Source: Diphasiastrum complanatum (Eukaryota; Streptophyta; Lycopodiopsida; Lycopodiales; Lycopodiaceae). Taken from it: a stretch of 64,000 bases of DNA. Each line of letters starts with the position of its first letter. Positions within the stretch are counted from its first letter, which is position 1. The DNA is taken from the NCBI GenBank assembly GCA_029204225.1, contig CM055106.1, positions 40,378,368 to 40,442,367 on the forward strand, read 5' to 3'. This document shows positions 1 to 11,757 of the stretch, one piece after another. The position numbers and the translations under genes were made by a program. The notes under the pieces are model-generated. The model ran no database searches. It had not been told where the DNA came from and was given only the letters and a program-made list of their open reading frames with translations.

Positions 1-760
1 GGATCTTCAGCTCGTTGTCGGAGTCCATGAGAGCATGCTCATCTTCTAAGGATTGCATGGCCTCATGACTCTTCTGCTAATCCCTATATAGTTGGAGTGC
101 TCATGACTCATGACTCTTGGAGCTCGATATCTTTTGTTGTGAACATGGCCTCATGACTCTTTTGTTGATCCCTGTATAGCTGGAGTGCTCTAGCTGAATG
201 ATGCTTGTAATATTTGGCCCTCTTCTGTTCGAGTTTTTGAGCAACCGGTGTCTCTTCTTCTGTTGTGGCTACCATTTGATCCAGTGCAACTTGAATGGCT
301 TGCAATTGTTGATCCGCTTGCTGAACTTTGAGTTCCAGGGTCACTTTCTGGATTGCCAAATCCTCCTAGGCTCTCTATGTCGTCGTCTTCTCCTTGGTGA
401 TGTTGCACTCCAAGCTATAGGTGTAATCTTTGAGTGATCTCTCGTTGGCCTTGAGAGAATCTTTCTCCAACTCCAGCTCTCTTGATTTCAGCACTAGGTG
501 CTGACGATCAGATTGGTAGGTATGTAGGGCAATCGTTTTTGCATCAAGCTTGACCTTGAGGTTGATTGTGTTGCTGGGATGTCTATTCTATTTTTCGGAG
601 CTGGTCCTTTAGTTGTTGGGGCTTTCAACTCTCTCTCTTTCTCTCTCTTTTTCTGACTATGCGACCTGATCAATCAAAGCCTGTAGCATTTCCCCTGCCA
701 CCAGTTGGCCGCGAGATTGATCAATAGCTCATTCATTGAGTAGCTAGTGAAGTTGTTGCT
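1..760 (-). pseudogene. Decayed coiled-coil coding remnant, open at the window edge
   Basis: Read on the minus strand, this stretch translates piecewise into Glu/Lys/Gln/Leu-rich sequence typical of a long coiled coil. The segments are about 600-760, about 420-600, 108-359, and a last one running off the left edge. Examples are ELELEKDSLKANERSLKDY near 430-490 and KVTLELKVQQADQQLQAIQ near 300-350. Frames change between segments and several stops intervene, so it cannot encode one protein as it stands. No domain is recognised. It could be a host gene relic or the accessory ORF of a transposable element. The coding character of each piece is seen directly; treating them as one gene is inference. 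Confidence 0.4.
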
Positions 761-821
761 AGAGGCCTGCTAAGGTGGTCCAACAACCCAATGTCTGAGG
801 ATCCCAGCTACTAAATGTGGC

Positions 822-1131
822 ATGGTTAGAGTGGGGGGTGGAAGTGGCACATTGATGGAAATGGTGGTGATAGGAGGGATGGTGGCATTGGTGATGGTGG
901 TGATGGTGGGAATGATGATTGGCGGAAAAATGATGGTGAGGAGAGATGACGTGGTGATGACAAGAGTAGTGATGCGAGAGGATATGGATGTTGCAATAGT
1001 GGATGAAATGGGAGAGGTGGCGGTTGGATAGGTGGGGCTAGGAGTAGGAGACGTGACTTGAAGTATAGGAGAAGAGTGGGTAGGGTTGGTATGCAGGGGG
1101 CAAGAACATGCATGGATGGGAGAAGGAGGTG
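822..1131. repeat. GGT/GAT-rich imperfect simple repeat
   Basis: The plus strand is a purine/T run of degenerate GGTGGTGATGG-like words with almost no pyrimidine runs. The long open frames on both strands, Gly/Val/Met-rich on plus and Pro/Ser/Leu-rich on minus, follow from this composition and are not taken as genes. The next 180 bases, to about 1312, hold nothing recognisable. Confidence 0.65.
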
Positions 1132-1312
1132 ATGGGGTGAAGGTGGGCGACTATTGGCAGTAGCACAAGTGTGTCTTTGGGAGATGAACTAGTTGTTAGG
1201 GAGGAGTTGGTAGGCATCTTGACACCTAGATTCTCCAGGTGAGTGATGGTGATAATAGTAAGCAGACCACCATAGGCGATCTGGGAAGGGCACTTGAAAG
1301 TGGCCTTCAACT

Positions 1313-2464
1313 TCAAGTTTGCCAAAGTCTTTTTGGGGAGAAGCTCTCATTTGTGCTAACCATTTGATGAATAGATTTTCATGTAGCTCTATTGAAGACA
1401 AAACACCATTTGAAATCTTGTATGGGAAGAAGCCCAATCTCAAGGACTTAAGGGTATTTGGATGCATTTGCTATGTGCACACACCTTTGGAGACAAGGAC
1501 AAAGGAGGATCCATCATCAATCAAAGGGATCATGCTTGGGTATGGCAATGCAAACAAAGGATACAAGGTATACATTCCAAAATTGTTTTTCCCTACAATG
1601 CAGTGATTACTTTTTTGGATTCTGTAGGATGTCAACTATCCGAGAGAAGTGGCTTGACAAGTGGAATTTATTCCACATGGAACTGGAGCACTTGGTCTTT
1701 ATGCACACAAAGAGGCACAATAGGCTCGACGTTTTCCAATTGAACAAGTTTGTTTATTGCACCACCAACCTGAGTCAAGTCAGGCACATGTAGAGAGACG
1801 GTACACCTAGGCAGGTGAATTCTGAGGAGTTCCTTAGATCCATGGACATTGCAGCAGGCCATGCACACACAAAGGTTGTGGTTGATGATTTGGTCTTTTC
1901 AAAGTATCATCAGAAGCTATCACGTCACAATAGGAGACAGTGTAGGACTACTAGATCCATGGCCAAGGCTGATGCAGAAGATGTAGGAGAGGAGAGTGGG
2001 GATGATGTTGAGGATGAGGCCTTGGACGATGAGATGGAGATGGACATTGGAAATTATGTGGGGTGGGTGGATCTTGATGTCAAGACATATGCCGAGCCTA
2101 TATCCCTTGTACCCGGGGGGAGATAGGTGCAGGGTATGCCTGATGATGTTGAGCTAGAGACAGCAGCATCACAAGTAGAGGGACCAGCGGCCTGGCAAGG
2201 CCCTATTAGACCTAGAGGCAACGGTAATGGCCGTGGCAAGGGCAGAGGCAAAGGCAGGGGTAGGAAAACCCAATCTTCCATGCAAGGTCAAAGCATATTG
2301 AGATCTCTCATCATTTTGTGAGAGAAAAGGTACAATCTAAGGAGGTATCTTTGGAGCATGTAGCAAGTAGTGAATGTGTCGCTGATATCCTAACTAAACC
2401 TCTTAGATCTAGATTTGTGAAGCTAAGATCAGCCCTTGGGAGTGAAGAATTTCAGATCATTTAA
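1313..2464 (+). mobile_element. Copia pol remnant: integrase C-terminal part joined to RNase H end, RT deleted
   Basis: From about 1317 the frame reads PKSFWGEALICANHLMNR, then TPFEILYGKKPN and LRVFGC, the end of a Copia integrase core and its C-terminal region. A frame-broken linker (1610-2260) follows, ending in an acidic stretch and a Gly/Arg/Lys repeat. At 2267 the frame becomes NPIFHARSKHIE, then VADILTKPL, the conserved last segment of Copia RNase H, and it ends with TAA at 2462-2464. The roughly 1.5 kb expected for RT and most of RNase H is missing. No LTR or PBS is seen. It is a dead deletion derivative related to the Copia A copy at 5.4-7.6 kb. Confidence 0.85.
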
Positions 2465-2526
2465 GATCCAATATTATAACTTGATCTTTGGTTAGAAATA
2501 GATCAACTCTACCAGTGTTGCCAATG

Positions 2527-3390
2527 TAGAAAAATCAATATCTACTCAACAAAAGAGATGAAAACCATTTTTATGCACTTTCATATCATCTAACATCCAC
2601 TTTTGAAGAAGCTCAAATAGAACAATGTTCAGTTGATCCATTTGCAGCATTGAACTTTTTAGAATCGACCGTTCGAGCAATGTATCAGTTTTTCAATGAG
2701 TTTGACTTGTTGGTCATTAAGATCAACAATTTCAATAATCACGGTTGAATCCTCATCTATTCACAACAATCTGAAATTTTATCCCTTGTGCAAAATGAAG
2801 AACACGAAATTTATGCGGGTTCCAGAAAAAATCGTCAGACTGTAAAAGCCAACAAAGCTAAGTGGTTTGGTAATCTTGGTGAAATCAATGTAGGGAGTCT
2901 CATTGCACTTTTAGCTTTAAGAAATAGCGAAAATCATCCATTTGGGATTGCTAAAGTGGTTGGCTTCATTCAAAGCAATGAGGGGACGAAAATTATACAT
3001 GTGCATTGGATGCCAACCACTTTGACAAATGCCTTCATAGGAAGATATGAACTAGAAATGTTGCAGTTAGATCCAAAAGGCAAAAGAAAATGTTCATCAA
3101 AGAACCAGCCATGAGTTGATGATATCAATCTTGAAGATGTGGTTGTGCTTGTTTTTAATTTTGAGTTGACAATGACGAATCATCTATGAAAGTCATCAAT
3201 TTTACAAGAGCGTCTTGCACATTTGTCATCTTCAACTCGGCAACAACGAAACAAAGCCACGATGCAAAAATGCTTGTAAACAATGGAAGGCGACTTAGAT
3301 GAAAATCTATCTGTGGATACTGACGAAGAAGATGAGTCATCAAATTCATCTATTGAAAAGGAGAGCCTTGAAAATATATCAAACACTTAG
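2527..3390 (+). pseudogene. Unrecognised protein pseudogene, one frame with four internal stops
   Basis: A single frame runs about 288 codons with only four internal stops (TGA at 2746, TGA at 3112, TGA near 3187 and a TAA near 3280) and no frameshift. That is far fewer stops than chance predicts in AT-rich DNA. The middle reads VGSLIALLALRNSEN, then FGIAKVVGF, then VHWMPT and YELEML, a pattern suggesting a small beta-rich domain such as a BAH-like fold. The tail is acidic and Ser-rich (DTDEEDESSNSS) and ends at TAG 3388-3390. The lack of introns would suit a processed copy or a transposon ORF. I do not recognise the family. The BAH-like suggestion is weak inference. Confidence 0.6.
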
Positions 3391-4882
3391 TTGAGAGGAG
3401 TTAATGAAGACTCCATAGAATTTGAATTGTAAAAATAATCAATGTTTTTATGATTTTGTGGAATTCTTATGTAATGCCTTAAACGTATTTTGAGAGTTAT
3501 TCTTAAGAAGTTAATATAGACTTTAAAAAATGCCAGATATTCATGTATTTTGTTTACATAATAAATTTTTTTGATTTTTTGCTTTTCATTAAAAAGTTTA
3601 ATTTTTTTGTACATGGCACTATTTTTTTGAGTCATAATGCATGTTTTCCCCTTATGGGGTCCACCTACCCTCATAACACATGGCTACCACCCTCTCTATG
3701 CCACCTCACCCAAGGGTCCCTTGGGTCATGTCCCCACCCACCATTTAGGTCACCGCCTTAACTTCTTGGCCTTATGGCCCAAAGACACACCTAAATCTCC
3801 TCTAAGGCTTGTCCTTAGGCTTAGGAGAAGGTGATGGTACAACTATACGTTCAAGATGAGGAGGTGGAGGAAAAAACTTCAAATTTTCTCCCAAAAAGTG
3901 AAGAAGATGGAGGATTTGCAAATTTCTTTATGTGTGCAGGTGAAACTTTACAAGGAGGCGGTTTAAGATCAAGAAGAAGGCTGAGAAATATAAGAAGAAT
4001 GGAACTTAGGTCTATACTTGCAGCAAGTACAGTTTGAAAGTACAGTTGTGTACTTTTCTTTTATTTCCCCCCTTTCTTAAAAATTTTCATCACAAAGATA
4101 TGGTTTACAAACGCTTGATATGTATTCAAGCTTGCAAGATAAACTTTGCAATTCAAAGGTTAATTTTTCAAACTTTGTAACTTTAACTTCAAAACTTTAA
4201 AATAAAATTTTACAAACTTTGTGTTTTTTTGCTTGTAAGAGATTAACTTTAGAAGTACAAACAGGAAACACAAAGTTATTAAACTTTTTAACAAAGTTTA
4301 AAACAGTTTGTTTACAAGGTTTAGTTTTAAAAGATTTAGTTTCTTTTGAAACTTAAGTCAACCAAACATCACATCATAAGTATTTTTTGAAAAGTACATA
4401 AGAGATGTGATTATAAGCATTAATCACTCCTCTCCTCACAAATTAAAGGAAACAACGGCTCCTGAAATCTGCGTCTGTAGCCTACGGCTGCTATCTGCTT
4501 GGCACAAAATTTGTGAGATACGTTTGGACGCCCACACACGTGTGCACAGGTGCCAGATAAAAAAAAAAAAATTTAAAATTTTTTGCATGAGGAAAAAATC
4601 AGAAAGCAAAAAAAATTTCGACTTCCGACTTCTGAATCCCAAAATAAGGCCAAAAAACAAAATCGACTTTTGAAGTTTTTAAAACTCCCAAAAAATTCAA
4701 ATAAAACCGACAAACTTCCACCATAGCTAGTCAAAATGACCTCGGATTGAGACAAACCAAGAAACAAAGTTGTTCAGTTCGATTCAACAAATTCAACGAA
4801 GCCTTCAAAAAACATTAGTTTAAAGCTTAAGCCAACCAAAAATGTAAGTTAGAGCGATTGCAACTTATTCACAATGATTGGT
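3391..4882. other. AT-rich stretch without a supported gene
   Basis: It holds T-rich then A-rich runs, a pyrimidine-rich patch (3640-3830) and repeated ACTTTG/AAACTTT words at 4080-4340. Position 4540 has an ACACACGTGTGCA palindrome of the kind found in LTRs elsewhere in this window. The PBS at 4883 faces this way, so part of it is probably the body of the minus-strand LTR element. No reading frame is convincing. Confidence 0.4.
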
Positions 4883-4895
4883 GGCTCTGATACCA
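4883..4895 (-). promoter_or_regulatory. Primer-binding site, initiator-Met tRNA type
   Basis: The minus strand reads TGGTATCAGAGCC, the complement of the 3' end of plant initiator-Met tRNA. It lies two bases inside the LTR at 4898-5414. Confidence 0.85.
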
Positions 4896-4897
4896 AA

Positions 4898-5414
4898 TGT
4901 TAGAATCCCCATTGTCATGCCAATCATTGCTAAAGCACAAACAGGTGACGAACACTACGTTATCACCCAACCATAGAGGTATTGCCACCTCACCCCCGTG
5001 CACTGGACCACCTTCAAGCAAGCTCGAATCTCATGTAAGCCATGGTGTCCCATACCACCATGCCTTACCCTCGACCCTCACCTACCTACATCCTGAGGCC
5101 TAGATACTTATCCTGACCTTAACACCAGTGAAAGAGCTCTTCATTCTCCAGGAGAGAATGAATACCTAGCTCATGGAGATCCACCTCTATATACATATTC
5201 CAGGTGGGTCATCTCCGTCCATAGGAGTCACGCATAACCAACGACACGCGACAGTTGTGCACACTAATGTGAGTCCATAACAACAATCACCATGTGCCAA
5301 TAAGACATTGACATGTGGCACCCAAAAGACCTATAGCTCCAAATTAGCATTCTATCCCATAACTGATACTGTCACCACAAGTTTCATGTTGTGTGCCCTT
5401 ATGGGTATGTAACA
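4898..5414 (-). repeat. 5' LTR of a minus-strand LTR retrotransposon
   Basis: The 517-bp block starts TGTTA and ends TAACA, a perfect 5-bp terminal inversion of the TG...CA type, with a PBS immediately to its left. It breaks into Copia A integrase sequence exactly at the conserved NGGEYIS motif, which begins at 5415. No partner LTR is seen to the left. Confidence 0.75.
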
Positions 5415-7614
5415 ATGGGGGAGAGTACATATCTACCAAGTTTAAGGCTTTTTGTGATGAGATGGAATCAAGAGGGAGTATACAATACCAAGTACCCCAC
5501 AACAAAATGGAGTGGCTGAGAAGAAGAATAGGACTTTATGTGAAAGTGCCAAAGCCATGAGGATAAGTGCTAACCTTGATAAGCCATTTTGGGATCAAGA
5601 TTTGTTTATGTGCTAATTTCTTCTACAATAGGTGGCTGAGTGCTATTTTGGATGAAAGGACACCTTTTGAGATGCTATTCAAGAGGAGGCCGAGTGTCAA
5701 CTTTCTTAAAACTTTTGGATGCACATATGCTATGGCAACATAACTCTTGATGATAGGACCAAGGGAGATCCATCTTCAAGGAAAGGTATATTTGTTGGAT
5801 ATAGGGAGGTGAGTAAAGCCTACAAGGTTTACATTCCTACTACTAACAAATTGATTGTTGAACATTCCAAAAGTATCTTCAAGCATTATTGATGGTGATG
5901 TGGATGGATCTAACATTCTTGATATTGATGTAAAGGATCCTACTTTAGATGGTGATGATGATGGACCTTCATCAAGTCAAAAGCCAATGAGAACATCAAG
6001 GGAAAGACAAATGCCTTCAAGGCTCACATATGATGAGAAAGGTAAGCAAGCTGTTGGAGGTACACACTTTGATTTCCTAACCTCTTTTGATGATTTTACT
6101 TGTGTAGATGAAACAAGAAAGAAAGAGGAGTGGATCCAAGCAATGGATCTTGAGTATCAAGCTCTTATGAAGAATCGAACATGGCGATTGGTGGAGTTAC
6201 CTAAGGACAAGAAAGCTATTGGATACAAATGGATCTTCAAGGTTAAGACAGACCAAGATGGATCTATCAGCAAGTACAAGGCAAGGTTGGTGGCAAAAGG
6301 TATGGTGTTGACTATGATGAAACCTTTGCATCCGTGGCAAAGATGGTAACCATTCAAGTCATCATCTCTCTTGCTACTCTTTATGGATGGAATCTATGGC
6401 AATTGGATATTAAAAATGCATTTTTTAATGGTGATCTTGAGGAGGAAGTGAGCAACTCAAGAGCTACATTTCTTCTACAAAGTCAAATCATGTGTGCTAC
6501 TACAAAAGAGTTTGTATGGCCTTAAGCAAGCATCAAGGAGTTATTATGCTAAGCTTAACAATTTTATATTCTCTCAAGGGTTTGTTATGAGTGAGTATGA
6601 TCATTCACTTTATTATAGATTTGCTGAAAATGATGTTACCATCTTGCTAATCTATGTGGATGATATCATCTTGAATGGTGGAGACATTCAAGATGTGGAG
6701 GATATCAAGAATGCTCTTAAGAAGGAATTTGAGGTGCATGATCTTGGTCATTTACATTACATTTTGGGAATAGAAGTGATTAGATCTTCTCAAAATACTT
6801 TCATTTGTCAAGAGAAGTATGCTAATTCTATTCTAGAAAGATTTCATATGCAAAATCTTATGATATACCTATGGAGTCTCATGTAAAACTAACTATAAGA
6901 GGTAATGAAAGTTCCTTCAAGGTCATTACTCTCTATAGAAAGCTAGTTGGGTCACTCATCTATCTAACCATCACAAGACTAGATCCTTAGATATATTGAG
7001 TCAATTTATGCAAGATCCGACTGAGGAGCATTGGAAGCTAGGAAAATGATTTTTTGAGGTATATCATGGGAACTCTAGATTTTGGCATATTGTATGAGAG
7101 ATCATCACCTAACATGTTTGGATTTTCAAATTTGGACTTCGCTGGAGATCAAATGGATAGGGAATTCATTAGTGCTCATTGCATTTTCACAAGTGATGGA
7201 GTTATATCATGGATATCAAAGAAACAAGCCACTATCTCATTATGAGTCTAGTGAGGCCGACTACAAAGCACTTACTCATGGCACAAAGGAGATGGTATGG
7301 ATCAAGAAAATGATCAAGGATTTCACTTGCTGGAGGTTTCAGAGAGTTCAATCATCTTTTGTGACAACCTATCAGCCCAAAAGTTGGCAACCAATCCTAT
7401 CTTTCATGCTAGGAGCAAGCATATTGAGGTGGCATATCATTTTGTGAGGGAGCAAGTCATGGCAAAGGAGGTGGAGCTTCAGCATGTTTCTTCAAGGGAA
7501 TGTGTAGTTGATATCTTTACCAAATCATTGAGAAAAGACTTGCTTATGAAGCATAGGACTTTACTTGGAGTGTTATCAAAGTCTATGCTAAAACTAGTTG
7601 AAGAGGGAGTGTGA
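5415..7614 (+). mobile_element. Copia family A pol remnant (integrase, RT, RNase H)
   Basis: Domains appear in Copia order. Integrase from the second catalytic motif (NGGEYIS) through GVAEKKNRT and ERTPFEMLFKRRP occupies 5415-5860. A linker rich in Asp and Ser follows (5855-6060). RT runs from EEWIQAMDLEYQAL (6130) through the LLIYVDDIIL active-site motif (6645-6675) to about 6885. RNase H runs 6960-7614, with the end motif VVDIFTKSL. The frame is broken many times, including stops at 6347 and 6523 and shifts near 5480, 6320 and 7240. The 5' half is absent because the LTR at 4898-5414 abuts it. GAAGAGGGAG before position 7610 is the polypurine tract. Confidence 0.92.
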
Positions 7615-7881
7615 AAGATTTCAACTAGTTTAGAGAAATTTGCTATATTCGTTTGTTTGGCAATTGAGTCCAATTTCATATTAGACTTAGATTCTGAATT
7701 TTCAAATTTATATTAGTCTAAAAGCATTTGAATAAACACTTTTCGAAAGTGTGAAACGTGTAGAACACGAGTTTTTGATAGATTCAATTTGAGTAGTAGA
7801 GACATTGAATCTAGTCACAATAATAGTAGGAAGTTTTCATTATGGAGGGAAACCAAAGTTTGAAATTAGGTTTGGACTTGC

Positions 7882-7888
7882 TATAAAA
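7882..7888 (+). promoter_or_regulatory. TATA box of the Copia A LTR
   Basis: TATAAAA lies about 20 bases before the CT tract and about 270 bases into the LTR, a normal place for the U3/R boundary. The function is inferred from position. Confidence 0.55.
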
Positions 7889-7898
7889 GGAGAGAAGA

Positions 7899-8006
<108 letters not shown>

Positions 8007-8260
8007 CATCCTTATACATGATTCTCTTTGGGTCATCTATCCATTGGTGCACTATATTGGTGATATCTTGCAATTTTGTGTGTAGAATGCTCATTAAATG
8101 CTGTATTCGGATCCACACGTGTGAAATACCATAGCTTACTATTTTTGTATGGACAGAAGCTTTATTTCATATTCTGATTGATGTTTGATCAAGATCTATT
8201 AGAGTTTGCATCTCATTCATGGTGTAGATATTGATTTTTATACATTGGCAAGGTTGGTGA

Positions 8261-10031
8261 TTGCTTGTCTTTCTAACCAAAGATCAAAGGGATGCCAAAC
8301 TGTAGATCACTTGTCGTAAGGTGGAGCACAACCAGTTTCGTAGGCAGGGTTCATCCAATAACCACTCACCCTTACACACAATCCATACCAATTACTTAAT
8401 GCTCAACAAGCCTCTCTAAGCAAGCACTCACAATCAATGCATTAACTTCAAGCAATTACTAGCAATCAACCATGGATTCATCATAACAATGACATGTGCA
8501 CAACTAACCATCCTTCTATTAACAAATGCAAACACAATCTTTCTGCTCTCCCACTAACAATTAAGCAATTGGTAAAAACAAGCACGTTGTTCCATTCACC
8601 AACTACGAGCAATTAAAAGGGAAACACAACCTCTATTCAAATTATAAGTGCAAGCACACTAACAATGCATCAACAACTATGCACACTTAACAATACAAGG
8701 TAGCTAACCCACAAAGCTAACAAACCAAGTGCTCTCTCAAAAAACTCTCATTCCAAATGAATCAACCCTCAACCTCTGAACAAACCACAGCCAAATATCT
8801 ACTAACTCCCTTCAACGATGAAGCCATCAATCCCTAATCAACTACATATTACCATCAAGGCACGAGCATCTCACTACCATACAATTCGAAACAAGTAGCC
8901 TTCAAACACTACTCAACGTAGCAACCAAGCTTTCTCAAACAATCCTTTAAGCTCTCCATCAAGTAAACATGCACTCTCCAAATAACTCACATCCAAACAA
9001 GCAACTCACCAATTAACAACTCCCAAAAGTACCAACTCTTCAAACACAAGGAGTGGGCTCCTTCTTATAGGAAAATCCAATGGATACCCATCACAATGTC
9101 ATCTTGCCATTCTTCATGCCCTTCAAGCCCTTTGTGCCATTTGTCCACAATCCATTAGATAGTACACCTAGTGGCCTCCATAAGAGAGTGGGAAGTGGTG
9201 CATTCAAAGCTCTCTTTGAAAACTAGCCAAGATGTCATTTTTGTCAAAGGCTGGGGAGGCCATTAAAGTTTTCCCTTTTGTACACCCTAAATGTCAATGC
9301 CTGGAGGGTGTACCTCCCAAATTTTTAGCCTCCAAGGTGTTTTGACATTTATTATCCAGATTTTGGGTGAGGCCCTTTCTAAATCCCTATTTTTAGTAGG
9401 CGGCCTTTGTGTTTTGTCTTTCTTTAATTTTTGAAGGCTCATTTTTTTGGGTTTTTGGTCTGTTGGGTAGCCACTTGGCCCAAACATTTTGTTAATTGCC
9501 CATAAATTGTCCAAACTTTGCCGTTTCGAGTTTCTATGATTCCTTGACATTGAATCCATATTTCCCGGTCCCATTTTTACTCGAATTTTTTTTTTTTTGG
9601 TTTTCTCTTCTGTTGTTGACTTTTTCGGCATTTATGACTAGGGCTTCCATGACAAAATGGTTTTTCTAAAATATACACTAAGTGATCATATATTAGTAAA
9701 AAATGAACTCAGTACATGGTGAGATTTTAGCATGGTCATACTGGCTATTTTTTTACAACTGGCCATTTTTTTTTGAAAAGCCTAAAATATTTATCGGCTA
9801 TTTTTAAGGCCGCAAAAATTTGCTCTAGCCTCATTGAGGGCATGCTGGGACCCAATTCTAGCTGGACCAACACTTTTTGCTCGGTCTTACAAAATTAACC
9901 ATACAAACAAAAATTGACTATTTTTAAGACCGTTGCAAAAGTCTACTCTTTATTGTGTCTAGTCATTCTAGGAGCGGGTTGGGACCCAAAATTAACGCAA
10001 ATTTGTGCCAATTTTTTCTAATAACCGGGTT
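8261..10031. other. Gene-free stretch, probably old LTR sequence
   Basis: 8300-9050 is rich in CAA/AAC words. 9050-9650 holds GC-richer patches resembling in style, but not clearly aligning with, unit U at 29.0-29.4 kb. Two diverged copies of a block with TATTTTTAAG..C and GGGACCCAA lie at about 9795-9860 and 9915-9995. It may be the 3' LTR side of the minus-strand Gypsy at 10.0-11.0 kb; this rests on position only. Confidence 0.35.
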
Positions 10032-10985
10032 TCACATGCCGGTTTTTTTTTTTAGTTTTGCAAATTTAAGCTTCAATATTAGTCCGATTTTTTGTGCGGT
10101 AATATCAACTAACATTGGCGACTTCCACTGGGTAGCATGGTCCCCATACGACAGATCCAAAATCCAAGTAGCTAACCCAATCAAATTGGTCCCAAGCGAC
10201 ATAATTCTGTAAATATTGTTCAATCTGTCAATTAACTTGTTCCGTTTGCCCATCTGTTTGAGGTGATAAGCAGTGCTGAAATTCACTCCAGTCCTCACGA
10301 GGTGAAATAGACATGTCCAAAACTTTCCTACGAACTTGGTGTCTCGATCAAAGATAATCATTCTAGCATGTCGTGGTATTTGAAAAATAACCTTGCCACT
10401 TCTTTGACTGTCACTGAACTCTTAGTTGATACAAGGTGAGCTTGTTTTGAAAAATGGTCAACCACCACATAAATTGAGTCAAAACCTTGGCAACATGATA
10501 GTTGAAGAATAAAATGCATGCTCACTGAATCCCAAAGATATGTTGGTACTAGTAATGCTGGAGTAGTCCTACTAGGGCAAGCGGTTCCACCTTCACTTGT
10601 GGACATGTAGAACATGTTTGCACGTAGGATTCAATGTCTGCCCACATATTTGGCCAATAAAAGCCTCTCTTGAGAAGTTCATACATGCAATTCACCCCTG
10701 GATGTCCGACAACCAGTACATCATGATGTTCTCCCAAGACTTTCTTCCTTAGGTTGATGTTGTCTGGGACATATACTCTGCATTGTTTATAAACAACCAT
10801 TTGATCCTTCCAAGTGAAATGTTTATGAGACTTTCCTAGTTGAAATTCAATCATTAAGTCCTTAGCCAACACATCTGCACCATAGTTCTCTCTGATTTCT
10901 TGGAGTAGACCAGTCACCTGAGTTGTTACCGTTGCCATTAAGTGCTGCTGTGTACTTAGTGCCTCTGCTACCACATTATTCAGAA
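10032..10985 (-). pseudogene. Gypsy integrase fragment with RNase H tail
   Basis: On the minus strand it starts with NVVAEALS, the end of a Gypsy RNase H. It then shows the HHCC zinc-binding domain of integrase (GHPGVNCMYELLKRGFYWP, TCSTCPQVK) at 10575-10740. The core follows with IYVVVDHFSKQAHL and, after frame breaks, FDRDTKFVGKFW and STAYH. Stops near 10550 and 10358 separate the pieces. The RT side is cut off at the LTR of element Z. Confidence 0.88.
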
Positions 10986-11497
10986 GATAATGGCTAATTC
11001 ACAATCTAGCATGCTAATCGATAGACTATGATAGCAATGAATCAAAGAATGATTAAAAGTACAAGATTTCAATGTATGAGCATTAGCCACAACACGAGTT
11101 AGAGAGAGAGAGCTAGAGAGATAACAAGAAAAAAACAGTTTAGATCCAACCAAGCATGAGATAGCTACAAAACTTTGGTTCTTCATTACTTGTGAATGAG
11201 AATGATCTATACATATATAGGAGAGCCAAAATTCGTGGTACTCCTTGCATTCAATGCACATCCTACACCTATTCAAGTGCAAACAACTATTAACTTGACA
11301 CCTAACTGCTAGCATGCACAGGTTGCACCTAACTTCTACCTACTTTCTCCAAATGTCAATTTCTCAACTAGCCATGTACAAATCTGCATGCATGTGTCCA
11401 TTAGAGTGATTGCATGCTTTGCATGTCACTATGGAAACTTAGGAAATTATGCATTAATTGTGGCTCGAGTTTCTACAAGGTCATAATTGACCAATTC

Positions 11498-11641
11498 TGT
11501 TAGAAATCCATAACTCATAATATGGATGGATAAACTAGGATTCGAACCCAGGACCTCCCTCATACCGGATGGGATGCTCTACCACTTAGCTATCCACCCT
11601 GTTTGATAGTTATCTCTAGAGTGTGGATTGATATTCCAACA
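11498..11641 (-). repeat. TRIM terminal repeat, 3' copy
   Basis: This 144-bp copy is separated from its partner by 116 bp. It contains a 73-nt tRNA-like segment at 11527-11599. Confidence 0.92.
11527..11599 (-). other. tRNA-like sequence in the TRIM 3' repeat
   Basis: It has the same 73-nt cloverleaf layout as the 5' copy, with box B GGTTCGAATCC intact. The acceptor stem still pairs at all seven positions when G-U is allowed. One D-stem pair is lost (GCTA against GAGC), which also weakens box A. Confidence 0.7.
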
Positions 11642-11744
11642 CCTCCCTTCAAGCCACACTTGGTTGGGGTCTTAGCTACCACCTGCCCCACAACTTGGGC
11701 CACCTAACCATGGCTTTGACACCATGAACTGTTAGGTCTAACTT

Positions 11745-11757
11745 GGCTCTGATACCA
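11745..11757 (-). promoter_or_regulatory. TRIM primer-binding site
   Basis: TGGTATCAGAGCC on the minus strand directly abuts the 5' terminal repeat with no spacer. The primer implied is initiator-Met tRNA, not the tRNA-like sequence in the repeats. Confidence 0.9.

Noticed and set aside
822-1325. Overlapping frames on both strands rich in Val/Met/Gly or Pro/Leu/Ser
   Set aside because: They follow from the GGT/GAT simple repeat and show no domain.
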